A stretch of 64,000 bases of DNA from Branchiostoma lanceolatum (GCF_035083965.1 NC_089732.1:6759383-6823382), one strand, 5' to 3'. Shown: positions 34,665 to 50,000, counted from the first letter of the stretch. Notes: a model not told the origin generated them from the sequence alone. Made by a program: numbers and translations.

Positions 34665-35077
34665 ATATTCGGAAGGGAAAATAGCTCATGATTTCTGCTT
34701 CGTGAAAATGTGTTTCGATGTACGTTCTGTTGCCCTTTTTTTACTGGACTGCAACGAAACACAAATCAATATTGTACTACGCGTTATTTTATTCGTCATG
34801 GAGAGTTCTGGTCATGGTGAGAGGCTGTGATTGAAATCTTAGGCGATTTTCCCCCCAAAGAATCACCAAACTTTGTCCTTTTCTTGCCCTCTTCAGAGCT
34901 GACATTTTTCATTTTCTTTTAGGCACGTATTACGAAAAGGTCATGACGTCAGTTGGAAAAGGGTAAGCGAACTTTGATTGAGTAACTTGTATGACAACGG
35001 AGACGAATTAACAAAGGGTGGAAAGCACATTTACATCGCTTTTAATGGCAGACGTGAGCCAACGTATGGAGCTCTTT

Positions 35078-35312
35078 GGGTTTTACTCTCCAAGCGGAGG
35101 AGGGTTTCCGGCAGGTTTTTGACGTCTTTTAGGCGTTTTTGTCAGGCTTTCTACTTTGTAATTTTTTTTGCTGTCTTCTTTTTTTGGGGGGGAGGGGGGT
35201 GTCGAGACAAAAAAAATTACGAAGTAGAAAGCCCGACAAAAACGCCAAAAAACACGTCAAAAACCTGCCGGAACACATCCTCTGCTTGGAGAGTATTTGG
35301 GTTTCACCAAGG
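35078..35312. mobile_element. Long hairpin element (arms about 95 bp)
   Basis: TACTCTCCAAGCGGAGGA, CCGGCAGGTTTTTGACGT, GGCGTTTTTGTC and GGCTTTCTACTT on the left are mirrored on the right by AAGTAGAAAGCC, GACAAAAACGCC, ACGTCAAAAACCTGCCGG and TGCTTGGAGAGTA. A short T/G-rich loop separates the arms. Foldback MITE. Confidence 0.85.
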
Positions 35313-35810
35313 AGGTTTACCAAGGAGAACCTCGCTGGTTCCACTAAATCGGGTTGGGCTCTTTTCAAATCCAACAGTGCCCGAGGAAAGTGTGTAGGAG
35401 CTACATCACACTACCTCGCAAGTTGATAGACTTGTCTCAGTACCGTTTGCGTTGACTAATTACCATTCAAGAGTTCGAAAAAATAATATGATTGAATTGT
35501 TGTCTTTTTCTTACCACTGACCCCTGATTTGTGTTCTATTGTTTTCTGTCTCGGTGTTAATAGTCCCAAACATTGAGGACTAAAGGTGAGCTATTTATGG
35601 TGTCAGGTGTGTTACCTGTCCAGACATGCCCAGTTCGTCTCAGGTAGATGCATCGCTGTGGAAGTTTCCAATGTATTTCTCACCTGTAACTTGCGTAAGG
35701 TGTGCTCACTCGTATTACAGTGTGTAAATAAGACAACGTTTATAAACCCTTCTGATAGTAGGGAAGGCACTTGATATGATGTACCATCTCATTTTCTCCT
35801 TTAAGGAAGT

Positions 35811-35969
35811 GGCTATTGACAGGATCATCCTGTCAGCAGTGCAATTTCTTTCTACTGCTGACAGGATGATACTGATAGCAGTGCAAATTTTTCTACTGCT
35901 GACAAGATCATCCTGTATTAAAGCAATGCAATTTTTTCTACTGATGACAGGATCATCCTGTCAATAGCC
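35811..35969. mobile_element. Palindrome-cluster element, copy 1
   Basis: Four diverged copies of the palindrome GACAGGATGATCCTGTC, spaced by spacers of the type AGCAGTGCAAATTTTTCTACTGCT. The ends GGCTATTGACAGGAT and ATCCTGTCAATAGCC are exact inverted repeats. See also 46728 and 56533. Confidence 0.85.
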
Positions 35970-36432
35970 TCAGGCCTTTTCCAATGGCATCAGGGCCCTC
36001 GTCAATATTTCGGGCCTGTATTGCATTCTGGTCTCCCCTATGATAATTTGTTTATTGTAGACCCGCCCACACCTTCCGAAACATATCAAACCACTTACAT
36101 CATCCCTGTGACCCCAATGTAGATTGGTTCATATATTGGTTTTACCTTTTAGAATAACCATGTAGAAATTAGACATGATCTACTTGAAGTAGCCCTCAAT
36201 TTCTTGAAAATTAACATCTTACTTAATTATTTCCACTTAATCTCTGAGACTACGAGTGATCCTGGTGCAATAAAAATGCATCACACGAGACACAGACGTT
36301 CTAATTCAATAATTTATTAATATACGTCTTTGAATTATGACGAAACATGGCGCATTTGTACACTTTCTATTGATCTATCGTACAGAACATTACAAGTCAT
36401 TAATGAGAACGGTATGTACAGTTGTAGTTTTA

Positions 36433-36795
36433 AAGGCAACCAAAGCAATATTAGTGCCCAAAAAATGTTTGATAAAATAATGCTGAAATCTTTATGGTAG
36501 AGACATTTACTAACACTGTTTAGCACATGTGTGTAGTAACTTAATACTTTGAGCATTTTTAAAACCGCGCAAAAACGTGCCGTATAATGATCCCCATAGT
36601 TTCGTGAGCCTACAAAAACCCCGGCGATGATTTTCAGTGAGTTATCACCTCACAACGACGTCGTATTTTTGCATCATGAACATTGCTATACATTGTGATA
36701 GTGTTGTTTGAACTAATCATGTATAGAAACGACAAAATAAATAGATTTCAAAATTAAAAGAAATATTCAGGCCCTAATATTGCTTGGATTTCCTT
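36433..36795. mobile_element. MITE with TTAA flanks, copy 1
   Basis: AGGCAACCAAAGCAATATTA at the left and CTAATATTGCTTGGATTTCC at the right are imperfect inverted repeats of about 22 bp. TTAA flanks both ends. The interior closely matches 46207-46575, for example GCCTACAAAAACCCCGGCGA and GTGATAGTGTTGTTTGAACT. Non-coding. Confidence 0.85.
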
Positions 36796-39700
36796 TAAGA
36801 GCATAGTTATAAATAGAGAAATCGTCTAGCATGCATGGTGTAACATATATTATTAAGACGTCGTAGAAACGACTGATGAACTTAATAAGATATAAGGAGT
36901 GCAACAAAGAACGAGAAAACTGTACATATTGCCGAAATGCCATAATTTCAATGATTTATAAACAAAAGCAGCGATTATGATGAATGTATTTTGATTAAGA
37001 ACGTAACAATTACAATTTCTTTAACTTCAATCAAGGGACGAACCATTGTCAGTTGGGGGTGTTTTTTCAGATGACTGCTCTCTTTAATGTAATAGAGAAA
37101 AACCTTTAGAAAAAAGGTGTCCCAAGATTTTAGGAGACAACAAAGTTTGGAATTTTGTAGCATAAAACCATTATATTCCCCAGAAAACAATGGACCGTCC
37201 CAAACACAGCAATATTTATCAAATTCTGCCTTTAAAATAACGCCCATCCACTATGAGAGGGTATGGATTCGTCAATCAAGTGTATTACAAAACAGCATGA
37301 GAATTTTCAGTGTAAGTGTACTTAGGATATGTATGTGTACGAACGCAGACTCGGTCATATTGTTGCAGTTTTGTACATTCTACAGACAAGCAATATCTTC
37401 TTCCGTTTGTCCTTAGATGAGAACAGTAAAACCGCACCGTGGCTCATTGTTTATTGGCGAGGGTAGTACGAAAGAAGGAGAACTTGCAATAAGACACTTG
37501 TGGCACTTTTAGTTTTGTTTCCTGATTTGTTTCTTGGTCACGATTGAATTGGATCATTTTGTGCTTTTTCCAAACTAAAGAGATTTTCTTTCAAAAGTGT
37601 AAACGGTGAATATTTTGGGGAGGGGGGTTTTTAGAACCATGCGGCGGTTTGACTGAGGGCACCTGCAAACCAGGCTTCGTGAGTCACCATGACGAAGACG
37701 AAACAATTGGATACGGTAGTAATTCCGTTTTCCACTTAATTAGTCTGACATAAAAACCCTTTGTCAACCGAAGGACATTAGATAATGTCCTTGGTCAAAC
37801 AATACAATGTTTCACTTTATGCAGAGAGGTTTTATAAACGTACTAAAATCTGGTTACTGTTCCTACAATTTTGCAGCTTTTCAATTCTCGTTGACCAGTC
37901 ATGTAGCTAGTAACCAACATTATATCATCATGATTTCTTCAGACTTTGATAAGTTTTAAAGTTTACAGATCAAGAAAAATAGGAACTTTCTAGCTTCCCG
38001 CCAAAGAAGTCTAAAAGCCCAGGGCCATGTCGGTAGAGCCGACCGTGACGAATATAAATGCCCCTGTAGAACACGTCCGTAATTGTGAAGAGACTACATA
38101 AACAAATACGGCGTCCCACCTCGCACTTTGTAGTCCATCAACTTTCAATTAAGGCCCATAGAACAGCCATTTTGCCTCAAACCGAGACGGCTGTCCCATA
38201 ACTCATGGTGTCAGTCGTTTTATTAGAGCGTGCCTAATTCGATTTTCGAGGTCCGAAACCTTTCAATGCCGGATGATAACTTAATACGCGATGCTTTGTG
38301 GGCGGCAGGCAAAATATTGTTCCGGTTCCTGTACCATACGATATCCGTATCCGAGCTACTCTTACTTGTAAATTACCGTCTCAAATTCAGTAAACTGTCA
38401 GTAGAATTGAAATTTGTTTGTAAAATACTTCTTTTCGTCAATTGAGAAGACCTTTCTGTACAGTTATTTGGCTACAATTATCAAGAAATTGTGACAATTT
38501 CTACAGTTTTCAGAACTAGTGTAAACCTTGACTGTAAGCTGTCGTATCTTAAAACCTACAATTCTATAAATTACCTACGATCTGCCCGCAGAGGTGATAC
38601 ATTATACAACAAAACTGTCGTTAAGGATCTGACTTTGACTAATGCCACAGTCCAACCGCCTTTTAAAATTTGTCCGTTAAGTAACTGCCAAACAAAAAGG
38701 ATATTTAAACACTAGAAGTCCTTGTAGTTGACATGGCTGATACTGCCCGTTTGCGACACTCTATGTCTGTGAACTTGACCTGTGAGGCGGAAACTGGTAC
38801 TTTCCGCGTGTAACACGAGAAACGGGCTTGGAAGGTCGACGTCACTGGAGCGGGGGTAAACAACGCTCGTGTTCGAGCCAATCGCGAAAGCTGTTTGAAA
38901 GCAGACTTTCATTTGATGAAAGGGTGGCAGTGAATGGGTATTCAAGATATTCAAGATATTCGGGACGTCACGACACAAGTCCAGACAGAGCAGCGCACTC
39001 ACCCCGCCCTCTTGACTTCTGTTTTTCTGTTCTTAATTCAGACAAAAAAGGTGGTGGACCAGGAGGGGGGTAGGATTTACAAACACAGGGCAGGAAGGTC
39101 GGGCCTGCCGATAAACACGTTTGGGGAGAAGTCTGTACGGTAACCTGACACGAGTCTACCCGCACACACGCCCGCCACACGCCACGCCGACTCGACTTCA
39201 GAAAGTTTACTTTGTCGCCACATGATTGACCTTTTTACGGTCCTTTGAACCTGTTAAGACCCCCCTGCTCTTTCGTTACAGGCGTGGGGTAAGGCTCTTC
39301 TTTTGCGGCTCTGGTTTCGTACAGTTTGACTCTGACAAACCTCTAAAAAAGCGAAGAAACGTCAGCAAGGGGATGAGACGGTGAAGCCACGAGCTTCGGC
39401 CAGGGCGCCCCACAGGACGCGTGGGACGGCGAGGCGTCCTTCTGGCCGGCCGGGCTCGGTTTACAGCTACCAGCGGGTGTGAGTGGCCGGACACGTGTCG
39501 GGCGCGCGACCCTCCCCACCCCCTTGTCACTCACAGCCCCCTACCTGTCTGCCCTCGTAACAGATGTGGCCGACTTTCCCAAAACAACACTTCAGCGTCT
39601 TACACTAACGTGTTCCCTTCTGTTGATACAACTCTCCCGTCTGTTACAGGCCCGTTGAACAAGCTGCTAGTTCCCAACTACGTCTGGTTTGTTTGCCTGT

Positions 39701-41022
39701 GACTCGCACGACACAACTTGTTTCCTATTGTTTGTGACTGCGCGTTTGTTCAGTCTTAAACAACGCTAATCAAGACTCATGTCCAAATAAGGCGCGTGGC
39801 TTCTCTTGTTGGTAAGCGTTCAGTCAGATTTCTCACACTGATAGGCGTGCTACTGTGGAGGGGTGGGTAAGAATTAGCTGTGCTAGTAATGAACTCTTGT
39901 CTAGCCCTGTGCGACAACACTGATTAGATTGTTGACATATCTCGCACTGCTAGAAGCAATCAACGGCCCTTAATCCATATTGAGACCAGAAGTGCCCTTG
40001 CCGTGCCTCTCAGGCTGTCTGTGACAGCTTCAAATATGACACCGGCGTCAAGTCAAGAGCGGGCCACTCGATGTCTATTATCTGATTCCGTACAAGAGGG
40101 TAGCGTCGGTCTGAAACCCGACACTGGCTGACCTACACCAAACGAGAACCACCGCTAGCTCCCCACTCCGATACCGTCTCTAGGACCCAATGATTTGAAG
40201 GGAAAACGTTCCAGACCAAGTTTTTCAACTCTTATCGACTTTTTTTCCTGACGCATTTCCCTTCAATGTCGAGTTTCAAAGCCTGTTTCTGCACACGCGG
40301 AGTACGAAAAAAACAATCACGTCTGTGAAAATAAGATGTAAACTAAACAGCGCCATTCGCTTATCGACAGTGCAGTATGTCACTACAGTCAAGATGTGTT
40401 AGTCTCCGATTGTACAATAATTTCGTATGCTAGTTTGGCAGTATCATTGAAAGCAGCAGTCGTTATTTTCTCTTACTTATTAGATTATCTTTGTTGTCTA
40501 AATTCTGTCGTAGTCGTTCTTCAAATTTGTAAAATGCTGCACCATAGAAGACAGCCAGTTGAACAAACAGGGCAAATTTGTACGACGTTATAAGATCATC
40601 TTTTTCTGGTGCAAATGGTAACGATCAGTATGCCCTGTTGGATGACTATGAGTGGCACAGTGATAATACAAATGTTGGTCAGTTCTTCCAAATACAGTTC
40701 TATAAAGCTGAATGCAACTGTCGTCTGCAGAAGGGTCACCAACCTTGTGGCTCAACGTAGTATTCAAAATATACGATATCACCAACTGTTTGAGATATTT
40801 CCAATCACATGTGATTATTAAATGTTCAACTGAAACCCGTTGAGGTGTGAGGGACATTTTGTGTTTGTAATTGGGGAGGGCATGGCCTCCCTTACGTTAG
40901 ACCGTTTGGTGTCAGGTCCAACTAACACTTGACTAGGAGGCCGTGAGGATTCCCTCGTTTGACGAGAAATTGGGAGAATATGTAAATGAGAGACTCACAA
41001 GAGTTCTAACGGTCCCGTGACG

Positions 41023-44000
41023 TCATTGCCCTTGCTGCTCGGCATGCTGCTCCGGAAAGCTGCCTCGGAACCAGGCGGTCACGTCCGTCTTCCCGTGGAT
41101 TCTCGCGAGGTCTCGCGGCGTCTGTCCCCGCCTGTTTTTAGCCCACAGGTCCGCACTCTTGGCGCGTAAGAATTCTAGAATTCTGACGTGACCTTTCGTA
41201 GCGGCAAGGTGTGCCGGCGTCATGTCTTCCTTGTCCTTGACGTCCAAGATTGCGTGGTACTCGAACAGAAGCTTCAGCGACTCTTCCCAGCCGTCGCGCG
41301 CGGCGTCGTGGACGGGCGACAGACCGGTCTCCTCGTCGCGAACGTTCGGGTCGGCGCCGTTCTCCAGTAGTTCCTTCGCGATGAAGTGATGTCCCAACTT
41401 CATCACCTGCAAACGGCAATAGAAATATCACATCCAGATCAAAGAAAAAAATAATCCAATGAGTTGTCGAGAAGCATCGGGTGATATAGCAACAAACCTT
41501 ACGCCTCCATGCATTTGTGGCTCACACTCCGAAAATATACAATAGGTATAGGGCGATCCACTATAAACTCTTGATTTTTGAAGTGGTTGGAATTAGAGGA
41601 GCCTGACACGTAGAAATACATACAGATGAATTTCAAGTGGGGCAACAACGTACTTAGTATGTGAACGTTCAATGAAAAACTAGTTGAAGCGATATCGGAA
41701 AATTGGGCTAAACGCACGACTGAGACTCCAAATCTCGTACGAGTACACACGACGACGATTTACCCGTACTTTTTCCCTGCAATGTTTTCATCACAAGTCT
41801 TTTCTTCTAACTTCGAAGCTTTTAGATCTTTCATATTTGTTTTCTTGTTTTTTTTTTATATTTGTTTTCTTGCTACGGAATAACGGACACATATTTCCTT
41901 GTTCTTCAATACGTCTGTACCGCCAACGTCTTTTGGGGCCTCGCCAACTTTGTAGTTACTAGTAAACCATTTGTCGGCATGCTAATGTTGTATGATTGCT
42001 AATGTTTCAGGAAAAGTATCTCCTACAGATAAATCGACTGGAACAAAACATCCGTAAAATGATGCATAGGACGATCGTTTGTTTTGACAATCAAACTCAA
42101 AAGAAACTTGACACTGCAACTGAATAAGGATTTGGGGGAAAATTTGAATCTAAACTGTATCTACTACGCACCGTTACATCTAACGGTTCTGTCTAGACTA
42201 GTTGGGAAATGTCGTGCTGGTGCTATAATTCTTGATCCTGAAAATCGGTGCAAAACAAAGCCATTTCGAAACACGTATACATTACAGTTATATATACACA
42301 GCAACAATAAATTCACAGAAAAAACGTTGAAAGATTCAGTCATTTCCGGCAACCTCCAGATTCAAAGTCAGAAAGCTCAAAACTTTTGCATAATATAATG
42401 CTTCAAAATGAAGTAAAATTGACTCAAAGGTAAGCGCAAGAAGATAGCATCGATATGTGTAGAATACCTTGTAGTTACCCTACTATATACACTGTACCAC
42501 CTGTTTGAGTTAGCATTAGGTTGTGGTCGCTTACGAGACCACATACATACACACAGCCAGGCAGTCATGCAAGTACCTACCATTCAACTCTATAGAATAA
42601 ATCTGCAATGTTCGACATCATGAAAACCGGAACAGCGTTTTTACAACAAAGCACACACCGCACATAAAAGTCGTATATAAAAGTACCACACGTCGGTGAA
42701 GGTTACGCATCCAGGTAATAAGATACGCCAAATAGCAGTTACTGAAGCAATTGAATAGAATTTGGAAACGGTCAAACGTTTCAAGTAGCATCCACTACTT
42801 TTCGTCAAATTCACTAACGAAAAGAAGTGGATACTACTTGAAACGTCTGACCGTTTCTAAAATCATACCCAGTTGATTGAGTAACTGTTATTTGGCGTAA
42901 AAGCACAAGACTTGTTCTTACACTTCGGGTATTGTTATCTAAACTGGCCACCATATTTATGTTAGCCCCTTGTGTAAACATCATCTCCTCGAAATATTCT
43001 GTAGCAACTAGATCAAGTGTTAGATTGCCATGTTCATTTTGATATCTAACTCAAACATAATTCAGTCACACAGTATTGTATTACACAATACACGTTATTG
43101 TTCCTACAACACAGCGGTATTCATCAAACGGTTTTCGTCTAAGACGAATCAAGCCGTACAATATCTCAATATTTATGTCTTACTGAAAGGACTATAAATG
43201 CATTTCAGGGCCATATAATAAAATAAACGCTTAGTTGTTTGCACAATTTGCCAACATGGCTAAGGCCTTTAGCAGATAGCATAGTTTTTGGCAGGTGCAC
43301 ATGCTAATGTCTTGGAGATGACCAACTGCTCAAATATTTCCTATTTTTCTGCTTTACTTAGTACGATGACATCCATATCTATGGATGATACGTAAGGACT
43401 ATACCTCTAACGTGATATCACTGTTTGTTTGCTATATAAGCGTTTGTCCAACATAGAGGATCCTGCTATATTACTAGCGTAGTTGTGTGGCATAAGGTAG
43501 TGGCATATAGTTAAAATTTAGGAACATAAGATGTTCAGTACAGCTCTTCAACTGTTTTCATGCGATCCACGCATATTGTAATGTTTCGCCTACTCAGACA
43601 ACGATATGCGGTAAACCATGCTTCTTACACTAAGACGAACACAACAAGAAGAACTTTTCTACCTCGGATTTGTAACGGATGTAGCGAAAGTTGCTGTAAT
43701 GAATTGAGTAAGCTGGCCACAAAACTGAGTCATTTTAAAAGACGACTTGATTACCAACCGATTTTGACCTCTAAATGAGTGGTTGAGTTTTGGCTCTATG
43801 TGCTGCGTGGTGAAACAGACCAGTGTGAGTAGACCAGATCTACATTAGCCTCTACCAGACTAACCACGCCGGATTTGCCAGGGAAGGTTGGCCACCAGAG
43901 GGTTTCATTCGCAGGCGCGGGGAAAATATTAACTTTACCGTGGACTGACTCTACTGACCAATTATTCCCTTTTTTGCCGAATTCTACGACCCATACCCCC

Positions 44001-47000
44001 GTAGGAAGGCCTGGTGGAGGCTAGATCTATATAGTGCGCGCTGACAGCGTACATGTGCGCTGGGCCAATAACGTCAACCACAAGCTTAATTAAATCCAAC
44101 AGTTAAACCTTAGTGTCACTGGTGGTCACATCGGGCGTGTTATAATTAGCCAAATGTTTTGCCAATTGATAATCTCTAAGATATTCTTTCTTCGTCTTAT
44201 CGATATGTATTTTCAATTATGTCATAGGAAATTATGACTCTGCGTATATTCCTATGTCTTGTTCCCATTCAAAACGATTCAGATCATATACGATAACATT
44301 TTTTGACATACTAGTGAACAACATATTTGATTATATCTTATGTAAGTAGTACTGTATGATATATATGCATTATGGGATAACGATGCTAAATAACTTAAAA
44401 CTAATGAAAATTGTTAGAAGTATGTTAGAGTAGACTGAACAAAGTCTGGATATGTCAAAGCATTGGAAAATTCGCTGACATAATCTCAGAATAAACGAAA
44501 CAAAATTTTCTACGAATACTATTGCGTAGATTTATCTGTACTGAAGAAAACGAGCACTATATTTTGTGTGGTTTTCAAAGACTCACACCGTACAAAATTA
44601 CTCCACATACAACACTGCACTTATGGTTGTGTGGGTACAGTGTCTTCTTACAATCAACTGCACTAATGACAGTGTTAATACAGTCATTTTTACAACCAGA
44701 TTTGGTGTAATAATGAAACTGTAATTTTTGGTTAAAACAACGCAGATCCCTGGCTTTTATAACAAAATTCCGTTGCAGCAATGCAAAATTGGACTGTACT
44801 TTGTTGTAAGACAAGAACAGTATACTATAACATGTGTCCATCTTGTCACTATAGCAGAATGTACGGGTTGTTGTGGCATATGCATGTGTACAATGTACTA
44901 TACATCTACATTTATATGTAGAACGTTTTCCTGGTACTCAATCATGCACCGACTCATTGTGGTAAGGTTTTGTAGACAACCGGCAGGTAAAAATGGCGGC
45001 CGACTTTCTGCATGGCTACACGCTTTTCTGGACTCTACTTGTAACAAATTCAAAGTTACCAACTAACAATTTCCTTCCTAAAAGAAAGAAGTACATACAC
45101 AGGTATCTGGCAACAAGGGAAGAATACATGCTGTGAACTCATGTTAACTGTTTATTTACTACAGTGAGCCAAAACCAACAATCGCATGGGTTAACGGTTA
45201 AATTTCCAAGTCGAGTTTTAGGTTATAAGCTCGTTTAGCATATACAAGACGTGGTGCTTATACTTTTCAGAACATTTTACCCAACAGTTCATTTATGATA
45301 GTGAGCCAAAAGTAACAACCGTATGGGTTGATGGTTGAATTTCCAAGTAGTATCTTAGGTTATATCAAAGCTGAAAGTTTAGCGTACACACTCTAGCAGT
45401 CAAGCTTTCAGAACATTTTGTGAGACCAACGTGTATCCATGATTCCATTCCAGCTACATGTAGTTACAACATACATGTAGGTGTGGGAATAAGAGACCTT
45501 ACATGACTGTACAATCACTTAGTCTATAAGTGATACAAGAACACAAAAAAAGCCCATTCTGTGCAATTTAAAAAAAATATAATAAACATATTTCAGCACT
45601 AAACGACAAAGTTACTAGGTTAGCCATAGAAAAGGATACATTCACGTCTACCCTAAATAGCACTAACATTTCTATAGTACAGTACACTGTTGGTATACAT
45701 ATGTTACAGGTCATTTTCAAGGGCTTGTTTGTTAAATATCGTCACTTTATCGCACAAAGAACTTAAGGCCAAGCAATACACATGGGAAAAATGTACATAA
45801 ACAGTGCAGAGAGACACCATCCTATTAACTTACTGAATGACGCACAAAAAGTTACTGATTTGAGTCAAACGGAGCGTTATTTGCTAGTATGACAGTTGTA
45901 CTGGGAATTTTTTCAAGTTGTACTTTTTGCCATTTGTGTAATGTATTCTTTAATTTCTTATCATGAAAAGGAAAGCAGTCTAGCGTAAAGGAGTAGAAGA
46001 CTACTTCTGACAAAAGAAAACTGTTCTCTTCTCTTTTTTCTCGGAACACCTGTTTGTTGCCGAACGGAACATCCGGCATGCTTCGCGGAAGGAGAGGGGA
46101 AGGCGGGGTCGGCGCGACTTCCGGTTCGGTTGTGGGAAAAGTTTGGAGGAGTTGGAGTGGTCAGATAGATACTGGGGACGAGAGTTTGTGTTGTTCCTAA
46201 TCTTAAAGGCAACCAAATCAATATTAGGGACCCCAAAAATGGAAATGAAAATAAAAGCTGAAATCTTTATTGTACAATGCAGTGACATCTACTAACACTG
46301 TCCAGCACATTTGTGTAATAACTTCATACTTTGAGCATTCTAAAACCGTGCAAAAACATGCTGTACGATGATCCCTTTTTAATAGTTTCGCGAGCCTACA
46401 AAAACCCCGGCGACGATTTTCAGTGAGTTCTCACATTACAACGAAGTCATATTTTTGCATCATGGACGTCGCTATACATTGTGATAGTGTTGTTTGAACT
46501 AATCATGTATAAAAATGACTAAATAAATTGACTTTCAAAATCAGATTTTCGGGCTCTAATATTGCTTGGGTTTCCACGTCAACATACCGTCAACAATGGC
46601 AATAGAAAATTATATTTGGACATTGGCAGTTTTTGTATTATATTCTTCAAAAGCTAGGGAGCATTAAATTAGCTTTATAGACAATAGTAATGTACGGGTG
46701 ATAAGAACTAGAAAATTGAGTGCCTTAGGCTATTGGCAGGATGATCCTGTCAGCAGTAGAAAATTTTGCACTGCTGACAGGATGATCCTGTAAGCAGTTG
46801 AAGAAATTGCACTGCTGACAGGATGATCCTGTCAGCAGTGCAAATCTTTCTACTGCTGACAGGATCATCCTGTCTATAGTCACTTCCAATCAATAATGCC
46901 AGATATGATATTTTGAATGAGTACCCCACAATATGCACATTCAAAACGACGACTTTGTAGTTTATGAGGACTTGGGAATAGAGCAACGAGACTATGGAGA

Positions 47001-50000
47001 ATTTTACTATGGAGAGTTTCTTCTGTGATGTTGATTTCAAGCTTCAACGGGCATGCTAAAAATCAAGCAATGGAAAGGACCGACAGATAAGTACAAATTA
47101 CTTGTACAGTTTGAATTCCCTTTTGACCCCTTGTGTTGTTTCCACCAAGCGGCGTCTAGAAAAAAAACCTCTAGATACAGTATTCTGAAAAGCCATTAAG
47201 AAAGCGCATGTGATAATGGTTGGATCTTCATTTCATTGATAAGACATTTATAGTAACATTTTCCCAATACAATTCAGTTCTGTATGTCTGTATGTATATA
47301 CATGTATATGTAGTTTTTCAGCGGGGTAGTGAGGCAGATTGGAAGTATCCCCCCAGGGCAGTGTGCACTAAGGTGTGTTGTCAGCTAAAATCGAAACAGT
47401 CCCACGATCGTCTTATCTTTAAACCGATACTACACTACCGTATATCCGAAGTTTACCTTTGGCATAGAATTAGCAATATTTGATCATTTTCTGGAAGGGC
47501 ACATTTCCTAGAAATTCGGGGGCGATGCATGCATCGAAAACTTATTAAAACTGTTTTCAAATCTGTCAGAAAACACTTGAGAAATTGACAAAAACACTGC
47601 TTGCAACAGAGCAGAGGAACATTATGAGGTAGACCGAAAATATGAACTTTATAAACTATGAGAGGATCGATCCATTAGACATTCTTTGTCAACGAAGAGC
47701 CCATAACATAAGGTCTGTCACGTAAGATTTATGTATTTCGTCGCTGGTAGGTCTAACACAGTTCAAACGTCAGTGAATGATGTACGCCTTTTGGAGGAGC
47801 TGTTACATCGGCAGCGATATGGTTTGGGCGACAGGTCGAGCACTTCAACCGTCACTCAATTGTTTGTTAGGTTCTCCTGCAGTACATGTACATCAATATT
47901 CGTATACCAACACCCGTTCAATCAAGCTTACGGGGTACAACAAACAAACACACACACACAGTGATCAGAAAACACTGTTAACGCCAGGCTACCAGTTGTC
48001 AGACCACATCATTTTGAACTGTCAATCAACTAGATTCACGTTAATGATTACGAGGGGCCATATTCAGTCTTTAAGCAGTTGTTTAAGTCAGTAAATAGTG
48101 CAGATATAGCGGTGGGTCCCCTGCGTTGTATTTGCCGTTTGTTCGAGTACAATGGCAGGAGTAGGCTACACTCCCCTTGGCCAAGGAACGCGGCAACCAG
48201 CCACGAAGCTAGAAACGTTCACCGGGTGCCCTGTACATAGCAATACCAAACACTGTTTATGGTCTATAGGTACGAGACAGGCAATAGTCAATCGTAACAC
48301 TGTTTGTCATGACACAGCTTTAAAAAATAACGACTCTCTCCAAGTTGATAATTGAAGGACACGTTTTTTTGCTAAGAGTGACCTTGAAAGCACCAACGAC
48401 TGGGCAACGAATAAAGTGCTGGTTTTAACAAGAAGGAAAGCTGGTGGTTTCTAAAATTCCTTTCTTATCGAATTGGGTTTCAGAGACTAGTTTCAGCATT
48501 GACAAATACATATGTCATGCTCGTCTTATGTTCTAAGCACAATTGTTGACACGGCGTAGTTGTTAATACTCCACGGTTGCCGCATTCGACCGTCGTATTA
48601 AATAATCGGCCGTATCACGTGTCTGTGTGGTTTGTTGACATGGATAACAATAACGAACACAAACCGCGAAAAAATACGGGGGTCACTTCTCTAATAACCA
48701 GCGTAACCTTAATTGTCGAGCAGGGCACGCCGCGTGTGTGCTACGGATTGTGACAGAGGGAGACGCCGTCGCTTTTTGTACGTCAGAAAAGTCGATATTA
48801 CAGACGGATGTATCAATAGGATATAGAGATAGGCGGTGAGGCGTTATTTACATTGCGGTGCGTCCATGGCGGTTCTAAGGGACGCGGTACGTACGCATCG
48901 TTCGATCGGTCTGAATCATTTCTTGGCGCCATGCCAGCGGCAGGGGACGCTGGGCCCGAGCCAACTGGGCGAAATTGTTTCCACAGAAAAATAGGACAGC
49001 GTGTTCGCTAGGTACGCCACCGCTTAGTCGAGAAAAACGGTTTACCGAATTTCTACAAATATCGCAGACGGATATACAATTCTTTACTGCAGCAGAACAC
49101 CTGTATAAACACATATGTACAGTGGTTTCAATGGAAACACATGCGGCTTACAAATACAAATCCATCGGTTGCTTAGATGACAACATTAATGTTTTTATCT
49201 AACAAAACACGTTTAAGGAGGCCGTTGTGCCAATTTAAGAGTCATGTCTTCGAGATTTTTGAGACGTATGGCACAAAAACTGAATCGCAAGTGGCTGACC
49301 AAACGGTTTCAACTCGAGACTACAGAAGTAACCACTCCAAGCTCAGTGCCGCCATTTTTTGGGTCAAAACAGATGACGTTTTTCAGGCAACAACTCGCGA
49401 ACTGCTATTATTGATTGAAAACAGACGAAAACACCCCACAGACATTGGTTACAACCGTTACATGCACCGTAGTACTCGTAACACACATTGCCACATACAT
49501 ACATAACCTGTATAACAGTTTTTGTGTCGTCAGATTTAGTATGCGCGCGAGTTTGCCTCGTGATTTCAGCTTCAATAGTCGGTACACAGCAGTTGTGATG
49601 AATGAACTGACTGTCAAAAGACATCAAAAAGATCTGTTGAAGAATGATTACAACAGAAGTGAACCGTTCTACCATTGCCATGAGACATCCATTGACAAGA
49701 GTCGAATCGCACAGCGAACGGGTTCTACGATATCAAAAGCATCCACCATTCTAAATATATTTGTTTACATCACAGTTACCATCCTTTTTCGTTAGATAAA
49801 TACATCAGAAAATTTGAAATATTTATGACATAACGCCGTGTCACCGTTGTCCTTACCATTCATTCATTCGGTAATCTATGTTACATGTAACCGTTCTTAT
49901 GTGCCAGTGAGTGACAGTTGTACTAACTGGCAGTTTGAATATTTACGCCGTGATATTTCGCGGTGGTGCACAACAGGCGTTAGCGGGACGTGTTGTTTAA

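Larger units (their letters stand above)
32411..41022. other. Intergenic region between MTAP and CDKN2
   Basis: No gene is supported. It holds a minisatellite (33511-34235), an unrecognised coding-like stretch (34238-34664), a long hairpin element (35078-35312), a palindrome-cluster element (35811-35969) and a TTAA-flanked MITE (36433-36795). The stretch 38.7-40.2 kb is richer in GC, without a recognisable exon. Confidence 0.55.

Noticed and set aside
39276-39534. Arg/Pro-rich minus-strand frames
   Set aside because: They arise from local GC richness; no start context, splice sites or family resemblance supports them.
48870-48910. Possible mini first exon CCATGGCGGTTCTAAGGG with donor GTACGT
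   Set aside because: Seven codons and a donor-like site are too little to support an exon with no downstream partner.
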